From Bacteroidia bacterium (GTDB lineage Bacteria > Bacteroidota > Bacteroidia > J057), in NCBI GenBank assembly GCA_041391665.1, contig JAWKNO010000002.1:124001-188000 (forward strand): a stretch of 64,000 bases of DNA, in the 5' to 3' direction. The position numbers and the translations under genes were made by a program. Positions 53,883-63,058 of the stretch are shown here, one piece after another. Each line of letters starts with the position of its first letter. Position 1 is the first letter of the stretch. Below the pieces are notes generated by a model. The model saw nothing but the letters and a program-made list of their open reading frames with translations, made no database searches and was not told the DNA's origin.

Positions 53883-54731
53883 TTATCCCACCAAATTCCT
53901 GTTTTTCAATTCAGTTAACAGTTCTCTATACAGAAGAATAAACTGTTTGGCCTCATTCAGTCTGTTTTTCTTCTGGTGAATGTCAATGGCATTTTTAAGA
54001 ATCTGGGTAACAATCTCATGTACCTGCGCTTTCATATGGAAAGGGGCAATTTGATTTCGCCTGAAAGCTTCCTCGATATACATCACAGATGCTCTTGCCA
54101 GCGGTTTACCCATATTGAAAGAGTTAAACATGGACATGTTTTCATTCTCAAAACTGATCGCCATAAAGTTACCCTGAATGTTGATCCCATCGAGGTGAAT
54201 GCCGACTCGTTTTCCTACCAAAATTGCAAGGCAGGACAACGCCAGTTGGCTTCCCTGATGGCTTTTCAGCACAAATAACAGGTTGTCGTATAAATGATTA
54301 TGATCCTCAAGTGTGGGAGAACGAAAGGCCTTCCGCTGAAAAAGAAATTCCATAAGACTGGTCGCATTTACCGGATGTCCGGTTCTGATAAATTCTTCCC
54401 CCAGTTCGTCAAGTATCTGCGGAATAGAATAGGCGAGAGAACCATTTTCAAATAGTGCAAGGCGGATCAACACATATTCCAACGCGGCTTTTTCATCTTC
54501 CATATCCAACCAACCCAGCCATGTGTCAGAAAATTCATTGGAACGCAATTCCTGGCAAAAATTTCGAACTTTTTCGACAATCTCGGGTTCCATACCAATC
54601 AAAAATGGAATAACTTCCTGATCCAGTCTTGGACCAAAACTGCGCAGTGCTTCCTGAACCTGTGCTTGTACTACAGGGGATTCATCTTCCAGAAGTTTCA
54701 ATAAAAAGGGCAAATCTTCACGACGAGGCAT
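53883..54731 (-). CDS. HEAT-repeat protein with SirB1-like transglutaminase-fold domain
   Basis: A 282-residue cytoplasmic protein. Residues 1-60 form two HEAT-like helical pairs (PFLLKLLEDESPVVQAQVQE; LDQEVIPFLIGMEPEIVEKV). Residues of about 110-225 resemble SirB1/Transglut_core2, with NHLYDNLLFVLKSHQGSQLA and LAILVGKRVGIHLDGINIQG followed by a NFM segment, the equivalent of the family GNPISL and GHFL elements. The nucleophile Cys of true transglutaminases is not seen and Gly-His becomes Gly-Asn, so catalysis is doubtful. The remainder is helical. It converges on the barrel protein gene with a 2-bp gap. The role is unknown. Confidence 0.7.
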   Translation of the reverse strand: MPRREDLPFLLKLLEDESPVVQAQVQEALRSFGPRLDQEVIPFLIGMEPEIVEKVRNFCQELRSNEFSDTWLGWLDMEDEKAALEYVLIRLALFENGSLAYSIPQILDELGEEFIRTGHPVNATSLMEFLFQRKAFRSPTLEDHNHLYDNLLFVLKSHQGSQLALSCLAILVGKRVGIHLDGINIQGNFMAISFENENMSMFNSFNMGKPLARASVMYIEEAFRRNQIAPFHMKAQVHEIVTQILKNAIDIHQKKNRLNEAKQFILLYRELLTELKNRNLVG

Positions 54732-54814
54732 ATATTTTTATTAAAATAAAATTCATAAGCAATTTTATCCAATAAAAATAAAATACCCAATCCGAAATAA
54801 AATAATATGTTACA

Positions 54815-57800
54815 TCATAACGCTGATTTTGAAATGCTGATTACCCGCATCAAACCATCATTGTTCCCTGCTACCAAAAGCTGTTTTCCATCAGCTAATG
54901 CAATGATTTTCATGCTTCGGATATCTTCTCTGACAAAAAATCCACTCTTTACCGGCGATATAGGCTGAAAATGACCTTTGCCATCTCCCTTGAGTAAAAG
55001 TCCGTAGCTCGCATCGGCTCTTCCCGTCTCAGCCCTTACGGGATAAAAATTTCCTGAGAGCAATATATCTTTCCTGCCATCTCCGTCAAAATCCTGGTAT
55101 AACAAGCCAAATACAGAAGAAAACTGTGCTTCCGGGGGCAGATTATGCTGAACAAATTTTCCCTCCCCTGTATTTTCAAACCAGGCGGTTTCAAACGTAA
55201 AGGCTTTCAGTTCGAGGGCTCCCGCGAGTTCGGTTTCGCTGAAAACATCTGTAAGGGTAGCTTTTGCATACGCCTCGTAACGGAGAAATTTTCTTTTCAA
55301 AAATGCCAGTTGACCGATCAACTCATCTCTTGTTGCTATCGGGTAATTTTTTCCCTGAATATAATAACACAAAATGGGATCCTGTGTTCCGTTTCCGTCA
55401 AAATCTTTGGTTATGACAGATGCCGGATACTGCAGCGACGCTTTCATCTGATCATTTAAGCCCCGGTTTCCGGCAATGATATCCATATCGCCATCGCCAT
55501 CCAAATCTACTGTCAGCAACCGGTTCCACCAACCCTGTGTCTGTCCCAGGCCGTAGGCTTCGGTTTGATCTTCCAGTGTCGTTCCTGTATTGATCCAGAT
55601 TTGAAGGGCGGTCCATTCTCCTGCAAGAATCAGGTCTGGTTTGGTGTCACCATTGACATCTGTCCAGGCTGCGTCGGCAATCATTCCGGCCCGCAATAGC
55701 CCGGGTGCAAGGGCTGACGTAACGTTGACCAGCTTGCCTCCTTCATTTTTGAGCAGGTAACTTTCTGGCGAATAGGGGTAACGCCCCGGAATCACTCTTC
55801 CACCGACAAATACATCCATATCGCCATCGCCGTCCATATCTGCGGTGCGCACACAACCGGTACTGGTATGGAGCGAAGGAAGCGCATCGTTTTTGCGTAC
55901 AAAATTTCCTTTGCCGTCATTAATATACACCCGATCCTGATAAAGTGCATCCCCTTCGGGAAAACTGCTTCCCCCGCTCGCTACATAGATATCGGTATCT
56001 CCGTCTCCGTCGAGATCAAAGAAACTGGCATCTGTGTCTTCATATTCGCTGTCTGATAGTTCCTTTGAAACAAATTTCCCGTCTGGTGTCTGAATGAAAA
56101 TTTTCCCTGCCTGTCCGGCCGCACCACCTGCAAACAGATCGTCTTTTCCGTCCTGATTGACATCCCCGACCGCCAGGCATGGGCCCATGCGCGAAAGCAT
56201 ATGTGGCAACAACGGCTCCCTTTTGAAATCATTAAAAGCATCTTCCCTGTGTGCAAACTGAAGCCCCGGAATCACGGTATCTGAAAAAATATGCCTTCCT
56301 TCAACCGGTGATTGCCCACCTGAAATTTCCTTTGCATCCTTATAGTGCAGGACCAGCGTAGTATTTGCCGCTATATCTGTTAATACCTGGCTTTTGCCAT
56401 CAGGCCAGGTCAGGGTAAGTGCGCTGGGAGTATTACCATCAGGAAGCCCAAAGTGAAAGATCGGCTCGACTGATGACTCGTAGCCTCTCACAGGTATCAG
56501 CTGCTGATACTGTACTTTTTCGCCTGTTTGTAAGGAGATGCTGGCACCGGTTCCAAACCGGTTTTTCTCGCTGCCATCCAAAACGACCCGCAGGTAATGC
56601 CCTTCATTTCGGTCTTGAGTAAGGTTTTTGTAAATGAATGCATCCTCTCCGATATTGTTGACAACGAGATCGAGGTCTCCGTCCTGGTCAAGGTCTCCGT
56701 AGGCTGCGCCATTGGAGAAGCTGGGTTTTTCTATTCCCCAATCCCGGGTTTTGTTGGCAAAGTGATAATCACCTTCATTGGAGAATATATAGTTGCTGAC
56801 ATATATCTGGGGAATCTGCTTCGAAATCACGCCATCACTCAGCTTTACGCCCGCTTTCTGTGCCTTTTCCAGGGCTTCGGGATAGGTGTATTTGACAAAA
56901 TCGAGATGTGTGCTGGCGCGGAAATAACCATTGGTGATATGAATATCTTTGTCCCCGTCATTGTCAAAATCAGCCATAAGTACAGACCAGCTCCAGTCTG
57001 TATTGGAAATGCCGGCAAGCTGCCCGATTTCGCTGAAGTTTCCATTTCCCAGATTGATCTGCAGGGTATTGCGCATCTGCTGGTGGTAAAAACCTCTTTC
57101 CACCTGCTCCTGATACCTGTCGTAGTTGTCCGGGCCTTTTAAGATTTTTTGCCCGTAATTGTCTTCCGGCAGCATATCGAGAACCATCAGATCAGGCAGT
57201 CCGTCATTGTTGATATCCCCCATGTCTGACCCCATTGAAAAATGCGAGGTATGGGCAAATGAGGGGGAAAGTTTGTCAGTAAAAGTGCCGTCGCCGTTGT
57301 TGATATACAGATAGTCCTGTTCGGTATAGTCATTTCCCACAAAAATATCGGGCCAGCCGTCGAGATTGATATCGCCTACGGTTACGCTCAGTCCAAATCC
57401 TATGGGGTTTCCTTTGATTCCTGCTGCTGCACTTACATCGGTGAAGGTATTGCCGTCATTGCGATATAGTTTGTCCCCGAAAAATGGGTCGCGTTTTGAT
57501 TTGACAGCGGCGACGGTCAGGTTAAAGTCAGGTTTTATCGCATGGTTGAGCAGATACATATCGAGATCACCATCTCTGTCATAGTCGAAAAATGACGCTT
57601 GCGTCGAAAACCCCGGGTCTGCCAGGCCAAACGCCGCCGCTTTTTCCGTAAAAGTGCCATCGCCATTGTTGATAAACAACTCATTGGCGCGGCCTGCCTC
57701 GTCCAGGTTGCCGGAGCGGCAGATATAAATATCGAGGGCACCGTCGCCATTGACGTCGGCCATGGCGACGCCTGTTTTCCAGCCGGGATGGCTTACGATG

Positions 57801-58180
57801 CCGGCGGCTTTTGTGACTTCTTCAAACTGAAGATTCCCGCGATTGAGGTACAAGCGGTTGGCGACAAGATTTGCCGTAAAAAATATATCGGAAAGTCCGT
57901 CGCCGTTTACGTCTCCAATCGCGACCCCTCCTCCGTTGTAGTAATATTCATAGGAGAGGATATTGAGCTGGTCGTTTTCCGGAAGCGCGTTCTGAAACTG
58001 GATACCAGAATAAGAAGCAGGAACCCGTTCGAAAACAGGTTCCTGCTTATGTGTGATTTCTGCGGGTGATTTCTCTTTTTCTGAAGCACAGCCCGTATTT
58101 GCCGGAGTGGAAAAAATCAGAAAGACACCGCATAAAATGAAAGAAAATCGGCTATATTTTTGGGGAATAATTGGCTTCAT
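54815..58180 (-). CDS. FG-GAP/VCBS repeat lipoprotein with ASPIC/UnbV domain
   Basis: An 1121-residue lipoprotein. The signal region SFILCGVFLIFSTPANTGC ends in a lipobox at the Cys. The chain has many FG-GAP/VCBS repeats with calcium loops such as GDVNGDGLSDIFF, DYDRDGDLDMYL, DMDGDGDMDVFVGG and DFDGDGRKDILLSG, forming one or two propellers. Between them an ASPIC/UnbV domain (residues of about 545-640; NRFGTGASISLQTGEKVQYQ, ALTLTWPDGKSQVL) is followed by further repeats. Proteins with this layout are often SusD-partner or carbohydrate-related in Bacteroidota and Planctomycetes, but the function is not established. It is followed on the same strand by no close gene and preceded by the small lipoprotein gene 54 bp away. 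Confidence 0.85.
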   Translation of the reverse strand: MKPIIPQKYSRFSFILCGVFLIFSTPANTGCASEKEKSPAEITHKQEPVFERVPASYSGIQFQNALPENDQLNILSYEYYYNGGGVAIGDVNGDGLSDIFFTANLVANRLYLNRGNLQFEEVTKAAGIVSHPGWKTGVAMADVNGDGALDIYICRSGNLDEAGRANELFINNGDGTFTEKAAAFGLADPGFSTQASFFDYDRDGDLDMYLLNHAIKPDFNLTVAAVKSKRDPFFGDKLYRNDGNTFTDVSAAAGIKGNPIGFGLSVTVGDINLDGWPDIFVGNDYTEQDYLYINNGDGTFTDKLSPSFAHTSHFSMGSDMGDINNDGLPDLMVLDMLPEDNYGQKILKGPDNYDRYQEQVERGFYHQQMRNTLQINLGNGNFSEIGQLAGISNTDWSWSVLMADFDNDGDKDIHITNGYFRASTHLDFVKYTYPEALEKAQKAGVKLSDGVISKQIPQIYVSNYIFSNEGDYHFANKTRDWGIEKPSFSNGAAYGDLDQDGDLDLVVNNIGEDAFIYKNLTQDRNEGHYLRVVLDGSEKNRFGTGASISLQTGEKVQYQQLIPVRGYESSVEPIFHFGLPDGNTPSALTLTWPDGKSQVLTDIAANTTLVLHYKDAKEISGGQSPVEGRHIFSDTVIPGLQFAHREDAFNDFKREPLLPHMLSRMGPCLAVGDVNQDGKDDLFAGGAAGQAGKIFIQTPDGKFVSKELSDSEYEDTDASFFDLDGDGDTDIYVASGGSSFPEGDALYQDRVYINDGKGNFVRKNDALPSLHTSTGCVRTADMDGDGDMDVFVGGRVIPGRYPYSPESYLLKNEGGKLVNVTSALAPGLLRAGMIADAAWTDVNGDTKPDLILAGEWTALQIWINTGTTLEDQTEAYGLGQTQGWWNRLLTVDLDGDGDMDIIAGNRGLNDQMKASLQYPASVITKDFDGNGTQDPILCYYIQGKNYPIATRDELIGQLAFLKRKFLRYEAYAKATLTDVFSETELAGALELKAFTFETAWFENTGEGKFVQHNLPPEAQFSSVFGLLYQDFDGDGRKDILLSGNFYPVRAETGRADASYGLLLKGDGKGHFQPISPVKSGFFVREDIRSMKIIALADGKQLLVAGNNDGLMRVISISKSAL

Positions 58181-58234
58181 CAGACAGGCATTTGTCCTGC
58201 CAAGATATTGAATTATTCCGTAAAATCGGAAAAC

Positions 58235-58903
58235 CTACTTTCCTTTAAATTTGACTTTATTACCGAGCAAAGACTTACCTTCCAATACATCGACCAACTG
58301 CACATCGAGGGTAACAGTTTTTTTGTCTCCGGAAAGGCGCGCCTGATCATTTTCCATTTTCGAAACTTTACCGGGCATATGGTAGATAGTTTTATAGGAT
58401 GCGCCAGTCATAAACATTTTGGCCATTTCGAAGTTGGAGGCAAATTCTTCATCTTCCATCAGATCTCCCAGTGGAGGATTTGCCCTTTCAAAAGTGCCTT
58501 TGGACCAGGTAAAGTTATCGGTGGTTCCCGAATTAAAATCCATGCCTGGGGTTACATTTCCATTTTTTGTTGCATCGTTCAGGACAGCTACACTTGTGAA
58601 ATCGTAGGAAATAGTGAATTTATACCCTTCAGATTTGTGGCTTACATTGCTCAAACCATCAACCGACCGCAATTGAGCCAGCGTTTCCTGGATGGTAGAG
58701 TCCATCTGTCCAAACATATCGTTTTCGTCCATCTGTTCCTGAGTCATAAGCCCCTGCATCATGTTCATCATTTCATTCATATCAACAGAAATGCTATACG
58801 AACCTGATCCATCTTTTTTCAGGAAGATTTCCTCTACAATATTCAGACAACTGGTACAAACAAAAGCGAGACAAACGGTTGAAATAAGTGCTAATTTTTT
58901 CAT
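58235..58903 (-). CDS. lipoprotein of unknown function
   Basis: A 222-residue lipoprotein. The signal LALISTVCLAFVCTSC ends in a lipobox CTSC. The mature part begins with a beta segment (LKKDGSGSYSISVDMNEMM), a Met-rich helix (MNEMMNMMQGLMTQEQMDEN), then alternating beta strands (GYKFTISYDFTSVAVL; KKTVTLDVQLVDVLEGKSL). This layout resembles LppM-like lipoproteins, but weakly. It is 54 bp upstream of the FG-GAP gene on the same strand and may be co-transcribed with it. No enzyme motif seen. Confidence 0.78.
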   Translation of the reverse strand: MKKLALISTVCLAFVCTSCLNIVEEIFLKKDGSGSYSISVDMNEMMNMMQGLMTQEQMDENDMFGQMDSTIQETLAQLRSVDGLSNVSHKSEGYKFTISYDFTSVAVLNDATKNGNVTPGMDFNSGTTDNFTWSKGTFERANPPLGDLMEDEEFASNFEMAKMFMTGASYKTIYHMPGKVSKMENDQARLSGDKKTVTLDVQLVDVLEGKSLLGNKVKFKGK

Positions 58904-58968
58904 GTTAATTCATTTGTTGGTGCGAAGATAGCAGATTCCATGAAATTTTTTCCCGGGGGATTGTGGAT

Positions 58969-59982
58969 TTATTGGATTGACGCTTTGAGTTCTTGCAACC
59001 TGGTAAATATCTGATTGAAAAACCGATTTCTTCCTCTTTCCGCCACTTTACTGATCAGCTCTGATTTGCGGGTGATATTTTCCAGCCCTGTCGCCAATTT
59101 TTGCGTAAAGGCCTGATTTGTCGTATGGAGATATTCGGTATTGTGAAAAATCATAAATGCTTCCCACCGGTCCTCATATTTCACGACAATATTATTGTCA
59201 TTCGACACCACATCGTTGAAGTAAAGGTTGAAATTTTCTATTTTTTGGTGTGGATGGTGGCCAACAATAAACTTATAGCCAAGTTCGGCCTGGCGCTTCA
59301 GGTGGGTGAAATAGAATTCTACTTTGTCTATCAGGTTTTTCGCATCTTCTTTGGAGTGAAACAAGCCAGCTTCTTCGTAATAGCCAATTTGTTTGATAAA
59401 TGAGGCCACTGTTTCTGTATTCCATATCTCCGTTGTGGGAATCTGGCAGTATTTCTCCGCAATCAGATAACAAAGATCCAGGCATCGCTTTTCCTTATCA
59501 TTGTTTACTTTCAGCTCAAATTTTACTCCATCCAGGTAAGGGTCATTAAAGATGGTCTTTCTCCAAAAAAACATCTTAAACAAGGCGATTTCCGGAATCT
59601 GAAACAGGTGAAAAACCGGAATATCCTTGACGAGATAAATCGCCTCAGAAACTTTTCTGCGGTGAATATCTGTAAGGAGTGCCAATAGGTTTTGAAGGTA
59701 TATCTCAAAATCCAAACCAGCTTCTGTCAATCCTGCCGGACGAAAAACAATGGTGTTTCCCTGGATTTCCTGGGTCAGTTCGTCCAATGATATTCTGAAC
59801 TCTTGACTCAGTTTAATGATTTCGTCAATCTTTAGCGGCGTTTCTCCCCTGATGCGTCGATAGGCTCCGTCTATTCCAATATTCAATATATCAGTGATAT
59901 AATTTGGTAAGGATTCGTGCGGGGGAATTTTTTCTTTTATTTTATCAAATAAGAGTTCCTGAAAAGATGAGATTGCTTCCAT
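58969..59982 (-). CDS. HTH-type regulator-like protein
   Basis: A 337-residue cytoplasmic protein. Residues of about 10-70 form a lambda-repressor-like helix-turn-helix (YITDILNIGIDGAYRRIRGE, then LKIDEIIKLSQEFRISLDEL). The rest is helical with a central region (FYFTHLKRQAELGYKFIVGH) of unknown function. Such proteins are widespread in Bacteroidota, and no ligand or target is known. ATG 59982 is preferred over a start at 60015 whose extra residues are a hydrophobic non-conserved stretch. It is divergent from the PDZ protein gene with a 199-bp gap, and control of that gene is possible but unsupported. Confidence 0.8.
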   Translation of the reverse strand: MEAISSFQELLFDKIKEKIPPHESLPNYITDILNIGIDGAYRRIRGETPLKIDEIIKLSQEFRISLDELTQEIQGNTIVFRPAGLTEAGLDFEIYLQNLLALLTDIHRRKVSEAIYLVKDIPVFHLFQIPEIALFKMFFWRKTIFNDPYLDGVKFELKVNNDKEKRCLDLCYLIAEKYCQIPTTEIWNTETVASFIKQIGYYEEAGLFHSKEDAKNLIDKVEFYFTHLKRQAELGYKFIVGHHPHQKIENFNLYFNDVVSNDNNIVVKYEDRWEAFMIFHNTEYLHTTNQAFTQKLATGLENITRKSELISKVAERGRNRFFNQIFTRLQELKASIQ

Positions 59983-60181
59983 AATGGGGAAATTTGCGGA
60001 AAATAATAAAATCACCTCAAAAAAACATTAATAATAGTATTATTCCGTAATGTAAAAATGACTTTTGGCAGGAATCCGTAAATCCTGCCCAATCTGTGCA
60101 GCGGTCAACAAAATAAGTTGTCTTTTGTAACAGTCTCGTTTTTACATGATTCCCTCCGGAATAAAACCATTAACAATTAGT

Positions 60182-60886
60182 ATGAAAAATTATTCACTAT
60201 TTCTTATGATCGCCCTCTGGGCTTTTTCATCCTTTGCACAGGATACGATCAAATCGGTTACCATCAGAATCAATGGCGATGTCAATGGTAAAGTTATCAA
60301 AATGGATACTACCCTTACCGTTGAATCCGCAAAAGATGTAACTGTTATTCTGAATGAATTGGGAATCAGTGATCTGGATGAAAACCGTTCGATGGAAAAA
60401 ACCATCATTATCAGGGATCAAAATTCCTTAAAACATGATGACCATGAGTTGAAGTGGTTTTCCACTGAAAATCTATCCGATTCGATGATCGTCGGAAATG
60501 CGGGCGTGAAGCTGTTTTTTTCCCCTGACAGCGGCAACACTTTTACCTTTATAGATGGGGACAAGAAGGGAAAAGGGATGAATTTTGACTTCGACTGGGA
60601 TTCAGATGCCAGCGACCGGCACTCCCGTACTTTTATGGGTATTAGTATGACCAATGACGAAAGTGGCGGCGTGCGTATCTCTGGTGTGGAAAATAATAGC
60701 AGTGCGGAAAAAGCGGGCCTCCGCCGGGGGGATATTATTGTCATGATTGAAAAAGAGCGTATCGGAAATGATAAACAACTCTCAGCCATTATCAGGAGTT
60801 ATGATCCCGGAGATAAAATTGATGTTACCTATATCCGCGGTGGTAAAAAAATGAAAACGACTGTAAAGCTTGGAAAACGCGACTGA
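60182..60886 (+). CDS. secreted PDZ-domain protein
   Basis: A 234-residue protein. A signal peptide (MKNYSLFLMIALWAFSSFAQ) begins at ATG 60182. The middle region is beta-rich and charged (KSVTIRINGDVNGKVIKMDT). The C-terminal 85 residues are a PDZ domain: GISMTNDESGGVRISGVENN, SSAEKAGLRRGDIIVMIEKE and KQLSAIIRSYDPGDKIDVTY. No protease domain is attached, so it is probably a periplasmic adaptor or peptide-binding protein. It is followed by a separate small secreted protein gene 133 bp later. Confidence 0.85.
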   Translation: MKNYSLFLMIALWAFSSFAQDTIKSVTIRINGDVNGKVIKMDTTLTVESAKDVTVILNELGISDLDENRSMEKTIIIRDQNSLKHDDHELKWFSTENLSDSMIVGNAGVKLFFSPDSGNTFTFIDGDKKGKGMNFDFDWDSDASDRHSRTFMGISMTNDESGGVRISGVENNSSAEKAGLRRGDIIVMIEKERIGNDKQLSAIIRSYDPGDKIDVTYIRGGKKMKTTVKLGKRD

Positions 60887-61019
60887 TCACAGGGGGCAGG
60901 AAGTATGAAAAAAAAAATTAGGAGGCAGATTCATAATTGGTAATTTTCCATTATCTTCAACGTTACATTACAGAATGGCCGTTGCTTTCCCGTCAAACCC
61001 TTAATTAATTCATACCATT

Positions 61020-61451
61020 ATGAAATCGAGCACTTTACTGAAACTGGGCTTTCTGACCCTTCTCATGAGTTTTCTGGTACTGTCAGCAACTGCGCAAAGG
61101 ACAACCACTCCTACGAGAACTACCAAAGCGACTACTGCTGCGACAAAGAAAGGAATCTCTGCTGCTGATCAAAAAGCAATCAAAGAGATCTTCCAGGGAG
61201 TAGATCAATCCAAGTACCGCCTTCAGTTTAATAACAAAACGGAAACCCTGGGTACAAGAAATGTCAGCATGAATGATATCCGGCAGGTGAAAAAAATCAC
61301 CAATCCGGGTGAAGCTGCCGGCTGGATTGTTTTTGTTGTTGAAGGAGATGACGTTGTGTATGTACTCGCCGTAGGTAGTTCCGACCTGGTGAGCGTTATC
61401 GGAAAAGAAAAAGCGCTCAAGCTCAATCAGATCATGGCGAAATATCAGTAG
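61020..61451 (+). CDS. small secreted protein with Thr/Lys-rich N-terminus
   Basis: A 143-residue exported protein. The signal peptide LLKLGFLTLLMSFLVLSATAQ is followed by a low-complexity Thr/Arg/Lys-rich linker (RTTTPTRTTKATTAATKK). A compact domain of about 85 residues follows (IKEIFQGVDQSKYRLQFNNK; WIVFVVEGDDVVYVLAVGSS). I recognise no family. It ends in a strong terminator and is its own unit. A structural or envelope role is all that can be suggested. Confidence 0.78.
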   Translation: MKSSTLLKLGFLTLLMSFLVLSATAQRTTTPTRTTKATTAATKKGISAADQKAIKEIFQGVDQSKYRLQFNNKTETLGTRNVSMNDIRQVKKITNPGEAAGWIVFVVEGDDVVYVLAVGSSDLVSVIGKEKALKLNQIMAKYQ

Positions 61452-61475
61452 CCCTCCATTGGAGAAAAAAAATCT

Positions 61476-61517
61476 AAAGGATGTGTGACAGAAATGTACA
61501 CATCCTTTTGTGTTTTT
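61476..61517 (+). terminator. rho-independent terminator
   Basis: AAAGGATGTGT (61476-61486) pairs perfectly with ACACATCCTTT (61498-61508), an 11-bp stem with an 11-nt loop, followed by TGTGTTTTT. Confidence 0.75.
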
Positions 61518-61543
61518 ATTGGGTATTTCCGACTATTATGATC

Positions 61544-62041
61544 ATGAAAAAACTGGTCTATACACTCGCTTTTATTCACCTGACGCTCATCGGTGTGGTT
61601 ATTTTTCACGGCATAGACAGTTGGGTTCACGGTGGAATCCTCGAAAAACCCCTGTCTTTTCTCAGCAGCCTCAATTACTCTGTCTGGCAGTACGGCTTCT
61701 TCTCTCCAGACGTGGGGAAAAGTACGGAAGTGGAGATCAATGTCTTTGAAGATGGGGGCAATGTTGTGAACTATTCTACCCTCAGAGATTTTGATTTTTT
61801 TACAGCAAACGGTGAATCTGCCAATCGTTTTTATGGGTTTAAGGTGCATACCGCTGCGGACAGTGTATTTCAGGATTTGTGCGCCCGGTCTGCTGCAGTC
61901 AGGTTGATGAATATCCACCAGCAAAGCTGGCGTATCAACTACATTATGCGTAGCATCCGCTATCCTGCCATGAAAGACTATGTCAAAGGCGATACGGTGT
62001 CCGTGATAGAATTTTACAATACAGAATTTGAACTCAATTAG
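61544..62041 (+). CDS. membrane-anchored partner protein of HTTM gene
   Basis: A 165-residue protein with one N-terminal membrane segment (LVYTLAFIHLTLIGVVIFHG) and a hydrophilic, probably periplasmic, remainder (beta-rich, TEVEINVFEDGGNVVNYSTL). No named family. It is 11 bp upstream of the HTTM gene on the same strand, and such small partners are common next to HTTM proteins, so the pair probably works together. ATG 61544 gives the expected charged start KKL; another in-frame ATG two codons earlier (61538) is equally possible. Confidence 0.75.
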   Translation: MKKLVYTLAFIHLTLIGVVIFHGIDSWVHGGILEKPLSFLSSLNYSVWQYGFFSPDVGKSTEVEINVFEDGGNVVNYSTLRDFDFFTANGESANRFYGFKVHTAADSVFQDLCARSAAVRLMNIHQQSWRINYIMRSIRYPAMKDYVKGDTVSVIEFYNTEFELN

Positions 62042-62052
62042 CGGAAAGGCGC

Positions 62053-62988
62053 ATGATTACTTATCAGCAAATCAAAGAAAAAGGGATAGCTTTTTTCAGC
62101 GACCCGCATGATCCTGCACCTCTGGGGATTTTTCGCATACTGATCGCGGGTTTTGCCATTGTTCAGGCGGTATTCTGGTATCCTGACTGGCTGGCCTTTT
62201 TTGGAAAAGAAGGCTGGATTCAGTGGGAAATTTCGCATGCACTCAACCAGGCCTGGAATCTCCACCTCTCTCTGATTTATGAATGGCTGAGTTTTACCGG
62301 AATCTCTGCCGATCAGATGGTGATGGCTTTTTTCTGGGTGTACGTGATTTCTGCTACCGGCTTGCTGCTGGGTTGGTTTACCCGTGTCTGGGCGATCCTC
62401 ACCTGGCTTTGCCACTTTACGATGATGAGCACCAGTCCGACATTTATGTATGGGGTGGATATTTTCCTTCAGATCGCCCTTTTTTATCTGATGCTGATGC
62501 CCGTTTCAAAGGCATTTTCATTGGACCTCAGACAGGGAAGGGTATCCGGAGATCCGACCTGGGGTGTAACGATTTCCCTCAGAGTGCTTCAGTTGCATAT
62601 GTGTATGGCCTACCTTTCTGCCGGATATGAAAAAATGCTGGCTGCCGAATGGTGGGATGGAAATGTGCTCTGGCGATCTTTGGTACAGCCCGATTTCCGG
62701 CAATTTGACCTCACCTGGCTGGCGCGTTTCCCCTGGATTCCCATGCTTCTGAGCTGGTTTACGATGGTTGTGGAAACGTTTTACTTCATCGGAATGTGGG
62801 TGCCAAAGCTGAGAGTTTTCTGGCTGGCAGGGATCATTTCATTGCATCTGGGCATCGGATTATTCCTCGGACTCAAATTTTTTGGGCTGATTATGATTCT
62901 CATGTCTGTTTCTGCTTTCGGTTATGATGCCTGGCAGGATATAAAGAGACAAAAGTCATTCATTAAGAATCTCGCTACGGGTTCATAA
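62053..62988 (+). CDS. HTTM-domain membrane protein (gamma-carboxylase-like)
   Basis: A 311-residue integral membrane protein with about seven or eight helices. It belongs to the HTTM family related to vitamin K-dependent gamma-glutamyl carboxylase. Characteristic segments are APLGIFRILIAGFAIVQAVF, WVYVISATGLLLGWFTRVWA, MYGVDIFLQIALFYLMLMPV, and QLHMCMAYLSAGYEKMLAAEW. The latter contains the conserved YLxAGxxKL-like region preceding a helix. Bacterial HTTM proteins are not proven carboxylases and the soluble carboxylase domain is missing here. It forms a unit with the small membrane protein encoded 11 bp upstream. Confidence 0.85.
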   Translation: MITYQQIKEKGIAFFSDPHDPAPLGIFRILIAGFAIVQAVFWYPDWLAFFGKEGWIQWEISHALNQAWNLHLSLIYEWLSFTGISADQMVMAFFWVYVISATGLLLGWFTRVWAILTWLCHFTMMSTSPTFMYGVDIFLQIALFYLMLMPVSKAFSLDLRQGRVSGDPTWGVTISLRVLQLHMCMAYLSAGYEKMLAAEWWDGNVLWRSLVQPDFRQFDLTWLARFPWIPMLLSWFTMVVETFYFIGMWVPKLRVFWLAGIISLHLGIGLFLGLKFFGLIMILMSVSAFGYDAWQDIKRQKSFIKNLATGS

Positions 62989-63004
62989 TCCCATATTAAT
63001 TCCT

Positions 63005-63012
63005 TAGTTTTG
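63005..63012 (+). promoter_or_regulatory. -7 box upstream of icd
   Basis: TAGTTTTG matches TAnnTTTG and is followed by CACCC, a common Bacteroidota arrangement. It lies 47 bp before the icd ATG. No strong -33 TTTG was found at 19 bp. Confidence 0.6.
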
Positions 63013-63058
63013 CACCCGTGTTTAAAAATACTCACCCTCCAATAAAAATATATTTGTT

